A stretch of 64,000 nucleotides of DNA from contig NZ_CP019334.1 of assembly GCF_002163675.1 (NCBI RefSeq), positions 1,436,001 through 1,500,000 on the forward strand, written 5' to 3'. Below the pieces are notes generated by a model that did not search any database, had not been told where the DNA came from, and was given only the letters and a program-made list of their open reading frames with translations. A program made the position numbers and the translations under genes. Below are positions 1 to 7,598 of this stretch, piece after piece (position 1 is the first letter of the stretch; the number at the start of each line of letters is the position of its first letter). The DNA comes from Polaribacter sp. SA4-12. Its GTDB lineage: Bacteria; Bacteroidota; Bacteroidia; Flavobacteriales; Flavobacteriaceae.

Positions 1-2
1 AT

Positions 3-419
3 ACCAAATCTTCAAATGCAGTTATTACTAGTATTGTTATAATGAATTTAGTTTTTTCTTTTGATTCAATTTTAGCTGCAATTGGTCTTACGAGCGAGAT
101 AGAGAGTTCTACAACTGCTTTTATAGTAATGGCAATTGCTATTGTAATTAGTGGTTTATTAATGCTTATTATGGCTGATAAAATATCTACTTTCTTATCA
201 AAAAATAGAATGTACGAAGTATTAGGTTTATTTATTCTTTTTATTGTTGGAATAATGTTAGTTACTGAAGGTGGACATTTAGCACACATTAAAATTTTCG
301 GCGAAGAAATTGTACCAATGAGTAAAACTACTTTCTATTTTGTATTAGCTGTTTTAGTTATTGTTGATGTTGTACAAGGAAGATATCAAAAGAAATTATT
401 AATAGAACAAGGTAAATAA
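3..419 (+). CDS. TerC family integral membrane protein, C-terminal part
   Basis: The reading frame is open to the left edge of the window, so the gene is cut at its 5' end; the ATG at 42 is internal. The visible residues include the TerC signature FSFDSILAAIG, in which the acidic residue lies in a membrane helix, followed by three further hydrophobic segments and a short basic tail ending in QGK. TerC proteins are multi-pass membrane proteins linked to metal-ion export or metal loading of exported proteins; the exact substrate cannot be told here. The gene ends just before a strong bidirectional terminator. The family call is confident because the signature and helix pattern agree; the missing N-terminal half prevents subfamily assignment. 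Confidence 0.85.
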   Translation, partial: TKSSNAVITSIVIMNLVFSFDSILAAIGLTSEIESSTTAFIVMAIAIVISGLLMLIMADKISTFLSKNRMYEVLGLFILFIVGIMLVTEGGHLAHIKIFGEEIVPMSKTTFYFVLAVLVIVDVVQGRYQKKLLIEQGK

Positions 420-441
420 ATTACTCGTAAAATACTCTTAT

Positions 442-478
442 AAAAAAAGTCGCTGTATTAATTTACAGCGACTTTTTT
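442..478. terminator. bidirectional intrinsic terminator
   Basis: GTCGCTGTA (449-457) and TACAGCGAC (464-472) form a 9-bp stem with a 6-nt loop. It is flanked by an A-run on the left and a T-run on the right, so it can end transcription from the TerC gene and from the convergent small gene on the minus strand, whose stop codon overlaps the T-run. Confidence 0.9.
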
Positions 479-848
479 ATGATATCTCAGCAATACTATC
501 TTTAATTCTTTGAGAAGTAATTTGTAGAATCCTTCTATTTATTTCTGATGAATTTTCTGAATAGAATGCAAATTCATCCATAGAAAAATGACCAACAATA
601 AAACCTAACACAATATTTTTAAAGTTATTATCTGTTTTAAAAAAAGAAGAAATATTACTTCTCTTTTTCTTATCTGGTATAACAGAAAAATCTACTTTCC
701 TTTTTAGAAGATGGTTTTTTAAAAATGCAATTAACAAAGTATGTTGCATTTTTATAATAGGCCTTAATGTATTGTTTTGAAACCTTTCCATTTCTGTAGT
801 TCCTTCGTTTACTAAATCTGCTATAATTGGTCTTTCTTTTTTATTCAT
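477..848 (-). CDS. conserved hypothetical protein, 123 aa
   Basis: This small soluble protein starts MNKKERPIIADLVNEG and is predominantly helical, with no signal peptide or membrane segment. I recognise it as a type of protein found widely in Flavobacteriaceae, where it is sometimes labelled glyoxalase. I see no glyoxalase metal-binding motif, so that label is not supported. Its start overlaps the end of the next upstream gene by 8 bp, which implies translational coupling and a shared role. The middle (around residues 55-95) alternates charged and aromatic residues (SFFKTDNNFKN, GHFSMDEFAFY). The function is unknown. Confidence 0.7.
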   Translation of the reverse strand: MNKKERPIIADLVNEGTTEMERFQNNTLRPIIKMQHTLLIAFLKNHLLKRKVDFSVIPDKKKRSNISSFFKTDNNFKNIVLGFIVGHFSMDEFAFYSENSSEINRRILQITSQRIKDSIAEIS

Positions 849-1323
849 CTAATAATTCATTCAGTTCTAATTGATAATCATATTGTAAATCTTCGTGTAA
901 TGTTGCAATTGCTTTTTTAACTAAAACAATCTGTCTATCAAAAGTATTTGTTAACCTTGGGCTTTTTTTAATTGATGGTTTAAAGTTTTTAAGCTTTGCA
1001 CAGAAATAAAGCAACAAAGCTACTTCTGTTTCCTTCTTTTTAGAATATCTGATAAACTTTTTTGTAAGTGTTAAAATCTTACGAACACTCTTTCTAATAT
1101 AAAAATAACTCTTGGTATTTATTTCAGAAAAAAGCACATCCATTTGGTCTTTTACACTTTGTATATACTGTTCTTCATCATGAGATTCATACAATAAATA
1201 CGTCAACAATTCTTTATTTTCTTTCTTAAATTTAGATAAATGCAAACACAGTTCTTTTAACTCATTTGCAGATTTATGAGAGAGTTCGTCTTTTAATTGT
1301 TTTACGGTAACTGCCTTCATCAA
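841..1323 (-). CDS. conserved hypothetical helical protein, 160 aa
   Basis: This lysine-rich protein is almost wholly alpha-helical. It begins with an ELKELCLHL-type segment reminiscent of SAP-like or helical-bundle modules, and has a basic middle (KFIRYSKKKETE) that could contact nucleic acid or a partner. There is no signal peptide. Two adjacent ATG codons open the frame and the second is equally possible. It overlaps the 123-aa gene downstream by 8 bp, so the two are very probably co-translated. I do not recognise a named family and propose no function. Confidence 0.7.
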   Translation of the reverse strand: MMKAVTVKQLKDELSHKSANELKELCLHLSKFKKENKELLTYLLYESHDEEQYIQSVKDQMDVLFSEINTKSYFYIRKSVRKILTLTKKFIRYSKKKETEVALLLYFCAKLKNFKPSIKKSPRLTNTFDRQIVLVKKAIATLHEDLQYDYQLELNELLDE

Positions 1324-1352
1324 GGATATTTTTTTACAAGATAAAAAAGAAA

Positions 1353-1380
1353 AACCTCACAAAATAGAATCTGTGAGGTT
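1353..1380 (-). terminator. intrinsic terminator after fabV
   Basis: AACCTCACA and TGTGAGGTT form a 9-bp stem. On the minus strand the stem is followed by a T-rich run, so it ends the purC-fabV transcript before the next minus-strand gene. Confidence 0.8.
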
Positions 1381-1414
1381 TATATTTTAATTCTCTTTTA
1401 AAAGAGACTAATTT

Positions 1415-2602
1415 TTATTGAATACTTGGTACGTTCACAACCTCATTTACATCAGCATCATAATCTACACCTTCAACTTTAAAACCAAAAAGGTTATAAA
1501 AATCGTTGCTATATCCTTCTAAATCTCCAATTTCTGATAAGTTTTCTGTTGTTGCTGTTTCCCAAAGTGCATTAACCTCAGCTTGTACATCTTCTCTCAT
1601 TTCCCAATCGTCAACTCTAATTCTTCCTTTTTCATCTAAAGCTAAATCTCCTCCAAATAAACGTTCGCTATACAAACGTTGAATTTGTTCTATACAACCT
1701 TCATGAATCCCTTTTGCTTTCATCACTTTATACAATAAAGAAATATATAAAGGAATTACAGGAATTGCAGAACTTGCTTGTGTAACTAATGCTTTATTTA
1801 CAGAAACATATGCTTTTCCTCCTAATGATTTTAAATCGTCAGTAATTGTAAAAGCTGTTGCTTCTAAATGATCTTTCGCAGCACCAATTGTTCCGTTTCT
1901 ATAAACTGGCTTTGTAACTTCTGGGCCAATGTAAGAATACGCAACTGTTGTAGCTCCTTCGGCTAATAAGTTTTCAGATTGTAATGCGTCCATCCACATT
2001 TTCCAATCTTCACCACCCATTACTTTAATCGTATTTTCTACATCTTCTCCTTCTGCAGGTTTTATAGAAATATCTGAAACTGTACCTGTATGAAAATCTA
2101 CAGTTTTGTTAGAAAATTCTCCACCAACTGGTTTTAAAACAGATTTATATCTTTTTCCTGTTGTAGGATCTGTTCTTACTGGCGAGGCTAAACTGTAAAT
2201 TACCAAATCAATCTGACCCAAGTCTTCTTTAATTAAGTTTACAACTTGTTCTTTTATTTCATTAGAAAATGCATCTCCGTTTATACTTTTTGCGTACAAA
2301 CCTGCTGCATTTGCATGTTTTTCAAAAGCTGCAGTATTGTAAAAACCTGGTGAACCTGGTCTTCCTTCTGTTGCTGGTTTATCAAAGAAAACTCCAATTG
2401 TAGCAGCATCCGAACCAAAAGCACTTGTAATTCTTGATGCCAATCCAAAACCTGTAGATGACCCGATTACTAATACTTTTTTTGCTCCATCAATTTTTCC
2501 TTTTGATTTTACATGTTCTATTTGATTTATCACGTTTTGCTCACAACCTGTTGGATGCGATGTTAAACAGATAAATCCTCTTGTTCTTGGTTCTATAATC
2601 AT
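1415..2602 (-). CDS. fabV: FabV-type enoyl-[acyl-carrier-protein] reductase / trans-2-enoyl-CoA reductase
   Basis: FabV catalyses the last reduction of each fatty-acid elongation cycle, using NADH to reduce enoyl-ACP, in the cytosol. The length (395 aa) is normal for the family. The N-terminus MIIEPRTRGFICLTSHP is characteristic. The nucleotide-binding turn GSSTGFGLASR lies at residues 47-57. The FabV-specific long catalytic spacing Y-x8-K is present as Tyr234 and Lys243 (YRNGTIGAAK). The start lies 10 bp after purC, so the two are probably one transcript although their pathways differ. A terminator follows the stop codon. FabV enzymes are known to be poorly sensitive to triclosan; that is family knowledge, not seen here. 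Confidence 0.96.
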   Translation of the reverse strand: MIIEPRTRGFICLTSHPTGCEQNVINQIEHVKSKGKIDGAKKVLVIGSSTGFGLASRITSAFGSDAATIGVFFDKPATEGRPGSPGFYNTAAFEKHANAAGLYAKSINGDAFSNEIKEQVVNLIKEDLGQIDLVIYSLASPVRTDPTTGKRYKSVLKPVGGEFSNKTVDFHTGTVSDISIKPAEGEDVENTIKVMGGEDWKMWMDALQSENLLAEGATTVAYSYIGPEVTKPVYRNGTIGAAKDHLEATAFTITDDLKSLGGKAYVSVNKALVTQASSAIPVIPLYISLLYKVMKAKGIHEGCIEQIQRLYSERLFGGDLALDEKGRIRVDDWEMREDVQAEVNALWETATTENLSEIGDLEGYSNDFYNLFGFKVEGVDYDADVNEVVNVPSIQ

Positions 2603-2612
2603 TGTAGTTAGT

Positions 2613-3560
2613 TTAGTTTGCTAAAAAAGAATTTACATTCTTTTCAATTCTGTTTAAAACATTTTCTGTGGAAGCTTTTACAAAAGTTTCGCCAGTAATT
2701 TGTTCGTATAATTCTATATATCTATTAGAAATTTCAAGAACTTTTTCATCGTTCATTTCTGGAATTTGTTGTCCGTCTTTTCCTTGAAAATTATTTTCAA
2801 TTAACCACTGACGTACAAACTCTTTCGATAATTGTTTTTGAGTTTCTCCTTTATCTTGTCTTTCTTGATATCCTTCAGCATAAAAGTAACGAGAAGAATC
2901 TGGTGTGTGAATTTCATCAATCAACACAATCTTACCCTCTTTCGTTTTTCCGAATTCATATTTAGTATCTACTAAAATCAATCCTCTTTTTGCTGCAATC
3001 TCAGTTCCTCTTTTAAATAAAGCGTTTGTATAATTTTCTAAAACGATGTAATCTTCTTCAGAAACAATTCCTTGAGCAAGAATCGCTTCACGAGAAATAT
3101 CTTCATCATGATCTCCATTATCTGCTTTTGTTGATGGTGTAATTATAGGAGAAGGAAATTTATCATTCTCTTTTAATCCTTCAGCCATTTCAACGCCACA
3201 CAAAATTCTTTTTCCTAATTTATATTCTCTTGCCGCATGACCAGATAAGTAACCACGAATTACCATTTCTACTTTAAATGGTTCACATAAATGACCCACT
3301 GCAACATTCTCATCAGGATTAGCAACTAACCAATTAGGAACAATATCTGCTGTATCATTCATCATTTTTGTTGCAATTTGATTCAAAATCTGACCTTTAA
3401 AAGGAATTTGACGTGGTAAAACAACGTCGAAAGCAGACAATCTATCTGTTGCAATCATGACCAAAATGTCATCATTAATATTGTAAACTTCTCTTACTTT
3501 ACCTATATAAACAGACTTCTGGTTAGGAAACTGTAAGTTCGTGTCGTTAATTGTATTCAT
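2613..3560 (-). CDS. purC: phosphoribosylaminoimidazole-succinocarboxamide synthase
   Basis: SAICAR synthase joins aspartate to CAIR in an ATP-dependent step of de novo purine synthesis. The 315-aa protein has the SAICAR-synthetase landmarks: [11 protein letters not shown] near the N-terminus, [26 protein letters not shown], the ATP/aspartate segment [14 protein letters not shown] and [10 protein letters not shown]. It is the longer form typical of Bacteroidetes and yeast Ade1, not the ~240-aa enterobacterial enzyme. A promoter-like TATTTTTG lies just upstream, and fabV follows after 10 bp. The start ATG is well placed downstream of the -7 element. Confidence 0.97.
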   Translation of the reverse strand: MNTINDTNLQFPNQKSVYIGKVREVYNINDDILVMIATDRLSAFDVVLPRQIPFKGQILNQIATKMMNDTADIVPNWLVANPDENVAVGHLCEPFKVEMVIRGYLSGHAAREYKLGKRILCGVEMAEGLKENDKFPSPIITPSTKADNGDHDEDISREAILAQGIVSEEDYIVLENYTNALFKRGTEIAAKRGLILVDTKYEFGKTKEGKIVLIDEIHTPDSSRYFYAEGYQERQDKGETQKQLSKEFVRQWLIENNFQGKDGQQIPEMNDEKVLEISNRYIELYEQITGETFVKASTENVLNRIEKNVNSFLAN

Positions 3561-3583
3561 TTTTTGTTGTGTTCTTGTGGGCG

Positions 3584-3591
3584 CAAAAATA
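3584..3591 (-). promoter_or_regulatory. -7 promoter element of purC-fabV
   Basis: On the minus strand this reads TATTTTTG, an exact match to the Bacteroidetes -7 consensus TAnnTTTG. It lies 23 bp before the purC ATG. Confidence 0.65.
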
Positions 3592-3596
3592 AGCTT

Positions 3597-3998
3597 TCAA
3601 TTTCTTTTTTTTTCAGATTTGAAGTAGTTTTTTATCTGCTGCCTTTCAAAAGAAAAAACAAGCGATTTATTTTCGATTTCATCAATTATAATTAACGAAA
3701 CTCTTTTTAAATTATTAGATTCTAAAGAACCTATTTCTTCTATATCAATTTTATAAAAAACTTTTAATAATTCTTCTAAAATTAAGACATCAACTCCATT
3801 AATTTTCTTTTTTAAATCCTCTTCATTTAACGCTAGTATTTCATAAAAACCGAAATCTAATTTCCCTTTTAACTCTTTATCAAAAGACTGTAAAGAATAA
3901 CTAACATTACCTTCTCCTGTTATTTTAGCAATAAAATTCCTTAAAAAAAGCGTTATTTTCTGTATTTCTCTTTCAATAAAATCATTTCTATATTCCAT
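3597..3998 (-). CDS. conserved hypothetical protein, 133 aa
   Basis: This small acidic and basic mixed protein starts MEYRNDFIEREIQKITLFLRN and has no signal peptide. A helical N-terminal half contains a repeated LEELLKVFYKIDIEEIG-like segment, followed by a C-terminal tail rich in lysine. It begins 13 bp after phoH ends, so it is likely co-transcribed with phoH. The sequence pattern resembles an unnamed ~130-aa family found next to phoH/purC in Flavobacteriaceae, but I cannot name a domain. The function is unknown. Confidence 0.65.
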   Translation of the reverse strand: MEYRNDFIEREIQKITLFLRNFIAKITGEGNVSYSLQSFDKELKGKLDFGFYEILALNEEDLKKKINGVDVLILEELLKVFYKIDIEEIGSLESNNLKRVSLIIIDEIENKSLVFSFERQQIKNYFKSEKKRN

Positions 3999-4011
3999 AA
4001 ATCAGAAAAAC

Positions 4012-5004
4012 TTATTCTGTTTCAATACTTTTATACGCTGTAATAATTTTACGAACTAATTTGTGTCTTACAACATCTTTATCATCTAAATACACTTGTG
4101 CAATTCCACTAATATCTTTTAAAGCTAATAAAGATTCTTTAAGTCCTGAAATTTGTTTTCTAGGTAAATCAATCTGACCAGGATCTCCAGTAATTATAAA
4201 TTTGGCACTTTTTCCCATTCTTGTTAAAAACATCTTCATTTGATTATGGGTTGTGTTCTGTGCTTCATCTAATATTACAAATGCATTGTCTAAAGTTCTA
4301 CCACGCATAAATGCCAAAGGTGCAATTTGAATAACTCCTTTTTCAATAAAAGACTCTAATTTTTCATGCGGAATCATATCACGCAAAGCGTCATATAAAG
4401 GTTGCATATAAGGATCTAATTTTTCTTTTAAATCTCCAGGTAAAAACCCTAAGTTTTCTCCAGATTCTACAGCTGGTCTTGTTAAAATAATTTTTCGAAC
4501 CTCTTTTTCTTTCAATGCTTTTACTGCCAAAGCAACAGCTGTATAGGTTTTCCCTGTTCCTGCAGGACCAACTGCAAACAACATATCATTCTTCCCCATT
4601 AAAGTAACCATTTTACGTTGGTTAGCAGTTTGTGGTTTTATCAACCTTCCACTTACTCCATGAACTAAAACTTCTTTTGCGTTTATCGTTGCAGCAGTCT
4701 TTTCATCATTTCCGTTAGAAGTTAAAATTTGTTCTATGCTATTTTCATCTAAGTTATTGTACTTATTATAATACTTTATTAAGCGTTCTAAACGAGTTTC
4801 AAATTCATCTAAAATTTCTGGATCTCCATAAACTTTCAATTTAGATCCACGAGCAACGATCTTAATTTTCGGAAAATATTTTTTTATTTGCTCAATAGTA
4901 CTGTTTTGTGCTCCAAAAAAGTCTTTTGGGCTAATTTCTGTAAGCTCTATAATGCGTTCGTTCAAATGATTAATTTTTATTAATTGATTACAATTATATT
5001 TCAA
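4012..5004 (-). CDS. PhoH family ATPase
   Basis: This is a PhoH/YbeZ-type cytosolic P-loop ATPase; members are linked to RNA metabolism and ribosome maturation. A KH-like N-terminal region (residues ~20-80) is followed by Walker A GPAGTGKT at 146-153 and Walker B FVILDEAQN near 243-251, then the conserved MGKSAKFIITGDPGQIDLP. Length is about normal. No ATG fits the start: the frame opens with TTG directly after a TAG stop. A second TTG at 4965 would give MNERIIELTEISPKDFF, which matches the usual start of flavobacterial PhoH proteins as I remember them, so the true start may be 4965. The gene diverges from the SAM-hydrolase-like gene. Confidence 0.93.
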   Translation of the reverse strand: MKYNCNQLIKINHLNERIIELTEISPKDFFGAQNSTIEQIKKYFPKIKIVARGSKLKVYGDPEILDEFETRLERLIKYYNKYNNLDENSIEQILTSNGNDEKTAATINAKEVLVHGVSGRLIKPQTANQRKMVTLMGKNDMLFAVGPAGTGKTYTAVALAVKALKEKEVRKIILTRPAVESGENLGFLPGDLKEKLDPYMQPLYDALRDMIPHEKLESFIEKGVIQIAPLAFMRGRTLDNAFVILDEAQNTTHNQMKMFLTRMGKSAKFIITGDPGQIDLPRKQISGLKESLLALKDISGIAQVYLDDKDVVRHKLVRKIITAYKSIETE

Positions 5005-5036
5005 CTAAAAATAGCGAATAAATTTACTAAAATGCT

Positions 5037-5044
5037 TAGATTTG
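5037..5044 (+). promoter_or_regulatory. -7 promoter element
   Basis: TAGATTTG matches the Bacteroidetes -7 consensus TAnnTTTG and lies 50 bp before the ATG of the SAM hydroxide adenosyltransferase gene. Confidence 0.6.
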
Positions 5045-5093
5045 CGTTAAATAGTTAACAACTTTTACACATTTAATTAACAGCAATATTTTA

Positions 5094-5954
5094 ATGTCTT
5101 TAATCACTTTAACAACAGATTTTGGAACGAAAGACCACTTTGTTGGCGCTGTAAAAGGAGCTATTTACTCAGAGCTTTCTGATGCTAAAATTGTAGATAT
5201 TACTCATGAAATATCTCCTTTTAACATTACAGAAACTGCTTATATCTTAAAAAACTCTTACAAAAGCTTTCCTGATAAAACCATTCACATTGTTGGTGTA
5301 GACTCAGAATTAAGCAAAGACAATAAACATATTGCAATAGAACTAGACAATCATTTCTTTGTTTGTCCTGATAATGGAATCATCTCAATGATTGCATCAG
5401 AAATTATACCTACCAAAATTGTTGAAATAAACATTCATGATAGAGTAGAAAGTAGTTTCCCTGTATTAGATGTATTTGTACAAGTTGCTTGTTTTATAGC
5501 TAGAGGTGGTAATTTAACAGTAATTGGTAAAGAAATTCAAACATATAAAAAGATGATTGAAATTCAGCCAAAAGTAAGTCAAGCCCAAAACCAAATTGTT
5601 GGCGGTGTCGTTTATATTGATAATTATGGAAATGTAATTAGTAATATCAGCAAAAAAATGTTTCAAGAAATTGGAAAAGGACGTCGTTTTAAAGCAAATG
5701 CAAGACGTTATTCTTTCTCTAAAATATTTACAAAATACAATGAAGTTGCTGGCGATAGTGCTCATGACAGCATACAATATGATGGAGATAAATTAGCGTT
5801 GTTTAATTCTGCTGGTTATTTAGAGATTGCTATTTATAGAAGTAATTTAGATTCAGTAGGTGGCGCATCTACCTTATTAGGTTTAGGATATAGAGATTCT
5901 ATTACTATTGATTTCATCAACGATTCTAAACCAGATTACACTCCTTTAACTTAA
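5094..5954 (+). CDS. S-adenosyl-L-methionine hydroxide adenosyltransferase (DUF62 family)
   Basis: Members of this family split SAM into adenosine and methionine using water, and are relatives of the fluorinase/chlorinase enzymes. The N-terminal signature ITLTTDFGTKDHFVGAVKG includes the SAM-binding aspartate, and ITHEISPFNITETAYIL follows as expected. The C-terminal domain contains GGVVYIDNYGNVISNIS, and the length of 286 aa is typical. Two short genes follow with gaps of 6 and 17 bp, so the three are probably one operon. The physiological role of the non-halogenating members is not settled, and the neighbours do not clarify it. Confidence 0.92.
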   Translation: MSLITLTTDFGTKDHFVGAVKGAIYSELSDAKIVDITHEISPFNITETAYILKNSYKSFPDKTIHIVGVDSELSKDNKHIAIELDNHFFVCPDNGIISMIASEIIPTKIVEINIHDRVESSFPVLDVFVQVACFIARGGNLTVIGKEIQTYKKMIEIQPKVSQAQNQIVGGVVYIDNYGNVISNISKKMFQEIGKGRRFKANARRYSFSKIFTKYNEVAGDSAHDSIQYDGDKLALFNSAGYLEIAIYRSNLDSVGGASTLLGLGYRDSITIDFINDSKPDYTPLT

Positions 5955-5960
5955 GATATT

Positions 5961-6257
5961 ATGTTTATTCGAATTGTAAAAATGAGTTTTCACGAAAAAC
6001 ACATTCAAGATTTTTTATCAATGTTTGAAGAAAAAAAAACATTTATTAGAGCATCTAAAGGATGTAATTTATTAGAATTATATCAAGACAAAACAAACCC
6101 AGAAATATTTTTTACCTATTCTTATTGGGAAAAAGAACAAGATTTAGAAAACTATAGAAACTCAGACCTTTTTAAAGATGTTTGGGCAAAAACAAAAATA
6201 TTCTTCAACGATAAACCTCTTGCATGGAGCGTTGATAAAAAAGTAAGTTTACAATAA
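5961..6257 (+). CDS. antibiotic biosynthesis monooxygenase (ABM) domain protein
   Basis: This 98-aa protein has a single ferredoxin-like ABM fold. It opens with FIRIVKMSFHEKHIQDFLSM and continues with KGCNLLELYQDK and a YSYWEKEQDLENYRNSD segment, the pattern of small dimeric ABM proteins. Such proteins range from heme-degrading enzymes to quinol oxygenases to proteins with no known substrate, so only the fold is called. It sits 6 bp after the SAM hydroxide adenosyltransferase gene and 17 bp before the acetyltransferase gene and is probably co-transcribed with both. Confidence 0.85.
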   Translation: MFIRIVKMSFHEKHIQDFLSMFEEKKTFIRASKGCNLLELYQDKTNPEIFFTYSYWEKEQDLENYRNSDLFKDVWAKTKIFFNDKPLAWSVDKKVSLQ

Positions 6258-6274
6258 AAATTAGATAAATAAAA

Positions 6275-6802
6275 ATGGATTTCGATTTCACTCCTTTTCC
6301 TGTTCTAGAAACAGAAAGATTAACATTAAGAGCATTAAATTTAAACGATGCAAAATCAATTTTTGGTTTAAGAACCAACAAAGAAGTTAATGAATTTATT
6401 GACAGAAAAACACCAAGAAATCTTTCTGAAGCAAGAGCTTTTATCGATCGTATTTCTAAACTAACTTCAGCTAATAAAGGGGTTTTTTGGGTATTAGAAT
6501 CTAAAAGCAATCATCAATTAGTTGGTACTATTGGTTTACGTAATTTTGAAGATGAAGAAGATTATGCAGAACTTGGGTATGAAATAGACCCTAGTTACCA
6601 GCAAAAAGGTTTTATGAGTGAAGCTTTTGACGTAGTTTTAGAATACGGATTTAATCAAATGGAATTAAAAACCATTGAAGCTTTTACACATAAAAATAAT
6701 ACTGCTTCTATTGCGTTATTAGAGAAACAAAAATTTGTTTTTGAACCTGAAATAAAAGATGAAGGTTTCGAAAACAATATCAGTTATAGATTAAAGGCTT
6801 AA
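6275..6802 (+). CDS. GNAT family N-acetyltransferase (RimJ/RimL-like)
   Basis: The 175-aa protein has the RimJ/RimL layout: an N-terminal ETERLTLRALNLNDAKSIF, a central VGTIGLRNF strand and the acetyl-CoA binding region around YELGYEIDPSYQQKGFMSEA. After that comes the typical TIEAFTHKNNTASIALLEK. It transfers an acetyl group from acetyl-CoA to an amine; ribosomal protein N-termini or a small molecule are both possible. It is the last gene of the short operon and is followed by a terminator-like hairpin. Confidence 0.9.
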   Translation: MDFDFTPFPVLETERLTLRALNLNDAKSIFGLRTNKEVNEFIDRKTPRNLSEARAFIDRISKLTSANKGVFWVLESKSNHQLVGTIGLRNFEDEEDYAELGYEIDPSYQQKGFMSEAFDVVLEYGFNQMELKTIEAFTHKNNTASIALLEKQKFVFEPEIKDEGFENNISYRLKA

Positions 6803-6813
6803 TCTTTTACAAG

Positions 6814-6851
6814 CTCAGACTGATAATTAAGAAGTAATCTGTTAGTCTGAG
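6814..6851 (+). terminator. terminator-like hairpin
   Basis: CTCAGACT and AGTCTGAG form an 8-bp stem with a 22-nt loop, followed by TTTGTTC. It closes the operon before gldF. Confidence 0.55.
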
Positions 6852-6881
6852 TTTGTTCAAAAAAAAAACAATCGTTAAACA

Positions 6882-7598
6882 ATGTTTGCAATTTTAAAAA
6901 AAGAATTCAATTCATTTTTTGCAAGTCCGATAGCTTATTTAGTTATTGGAGTTTTCTTGTTAATTAACGGTTTGTTTTTATGGGTATTTAAAGACGAGTT
7001 TAATATTTTAAATGCTGGTTTTGCAGATTTAAATTCATTTTTCTTTTTAGCTCCTTGGGTATTTTTATTTTTGATACCTGCCATTACCATGAAAAGTTTT
7101 GCTGATGAATTTAGCAGCGGAACTATAGAACTCTTAAAAACAAAACCAATTTCTGATTGGCAAATTGTATTAGGTAAATTCTGGGCATCACTCCTATTAG
7201 TTGTCGTTGCTTTAATACCAACTTTGACTTATGTGTACACTGTTTATCAATTAGGAAACCCTGTTGGAAACATCGATTTTGGAAGTACAATTGGATCCTA
7301 TATTGGTTTACTATTTTTAGCTTCTACCTATACAGCAATTGGGTTATTTACCTCAACACTTTCTAAAAATCAGATTGTGGCTTTTATATTAGGCGTTTTT
7401 ATCACCTTCTTTTTGTATTATGGATTTGATGCCATTTCTACTTCTCTTGGAAATGAATTAACCATCAAAAAAATGGGAATTAACGAACATTTTAGAAGTA
7501 TTTCTAGAGGCGTAATTGATACCAGAGATATTATTTACTTTTTAAGTGTAACTGTATTCTTTTTATTCATCACTAAAATGCGTTTAGACAATGAATAA
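6882..7598 (+). CDS. gldF: gliding motility-associated ABC transporter permease GldF
   Basis: GldF is the membrane permease of the GldA-GldF-GldG ABC transporter needed for gliding in Flavobacterium. The 238-aa protein starts MFAILKKEFNSFFASPIAYL, as usual, and has six hydrophobic segments typical of ABC-2 permeases, with the conserved MKSFADEFSSGTIELLKTKPIS between the second and third. The gene overlaps gldG by 8 bp. The ATPase gene gldA is not in this window, which is common because gldA is often unlinked. The gene shows the gliding/type IX-associated heritage of the host; it does not prove that this strain glides. Confidence 0.95.
   Translation: MFAILKKEFNSFFASPIAYLVIGVFLLINGLFLWVFKDEFNILNAGFADLNSFFFLAPWVFLFLIPAITMKSFADEFSSGTIELLKTKPISDWQIVLGKFWASLLLVVVALIPTLTYVYTVYQLGNPVGNIDFGSTIGSYIGLLFLASTYTAIGLFTSTLSKNQIVAFILGVFITFFLYYGFDAISTSLGNELTIKKMGINEHFRSISRGVIDTRDIIYFLSVTVFFLFITKMRLDNE

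Noticed and set aside
477-848. Glyoxalase annotation for the 123-aa protein
   Set aside because: No glyoxalase fold motif or metal-binding residues are visible; the label seems to be a propagated database name.
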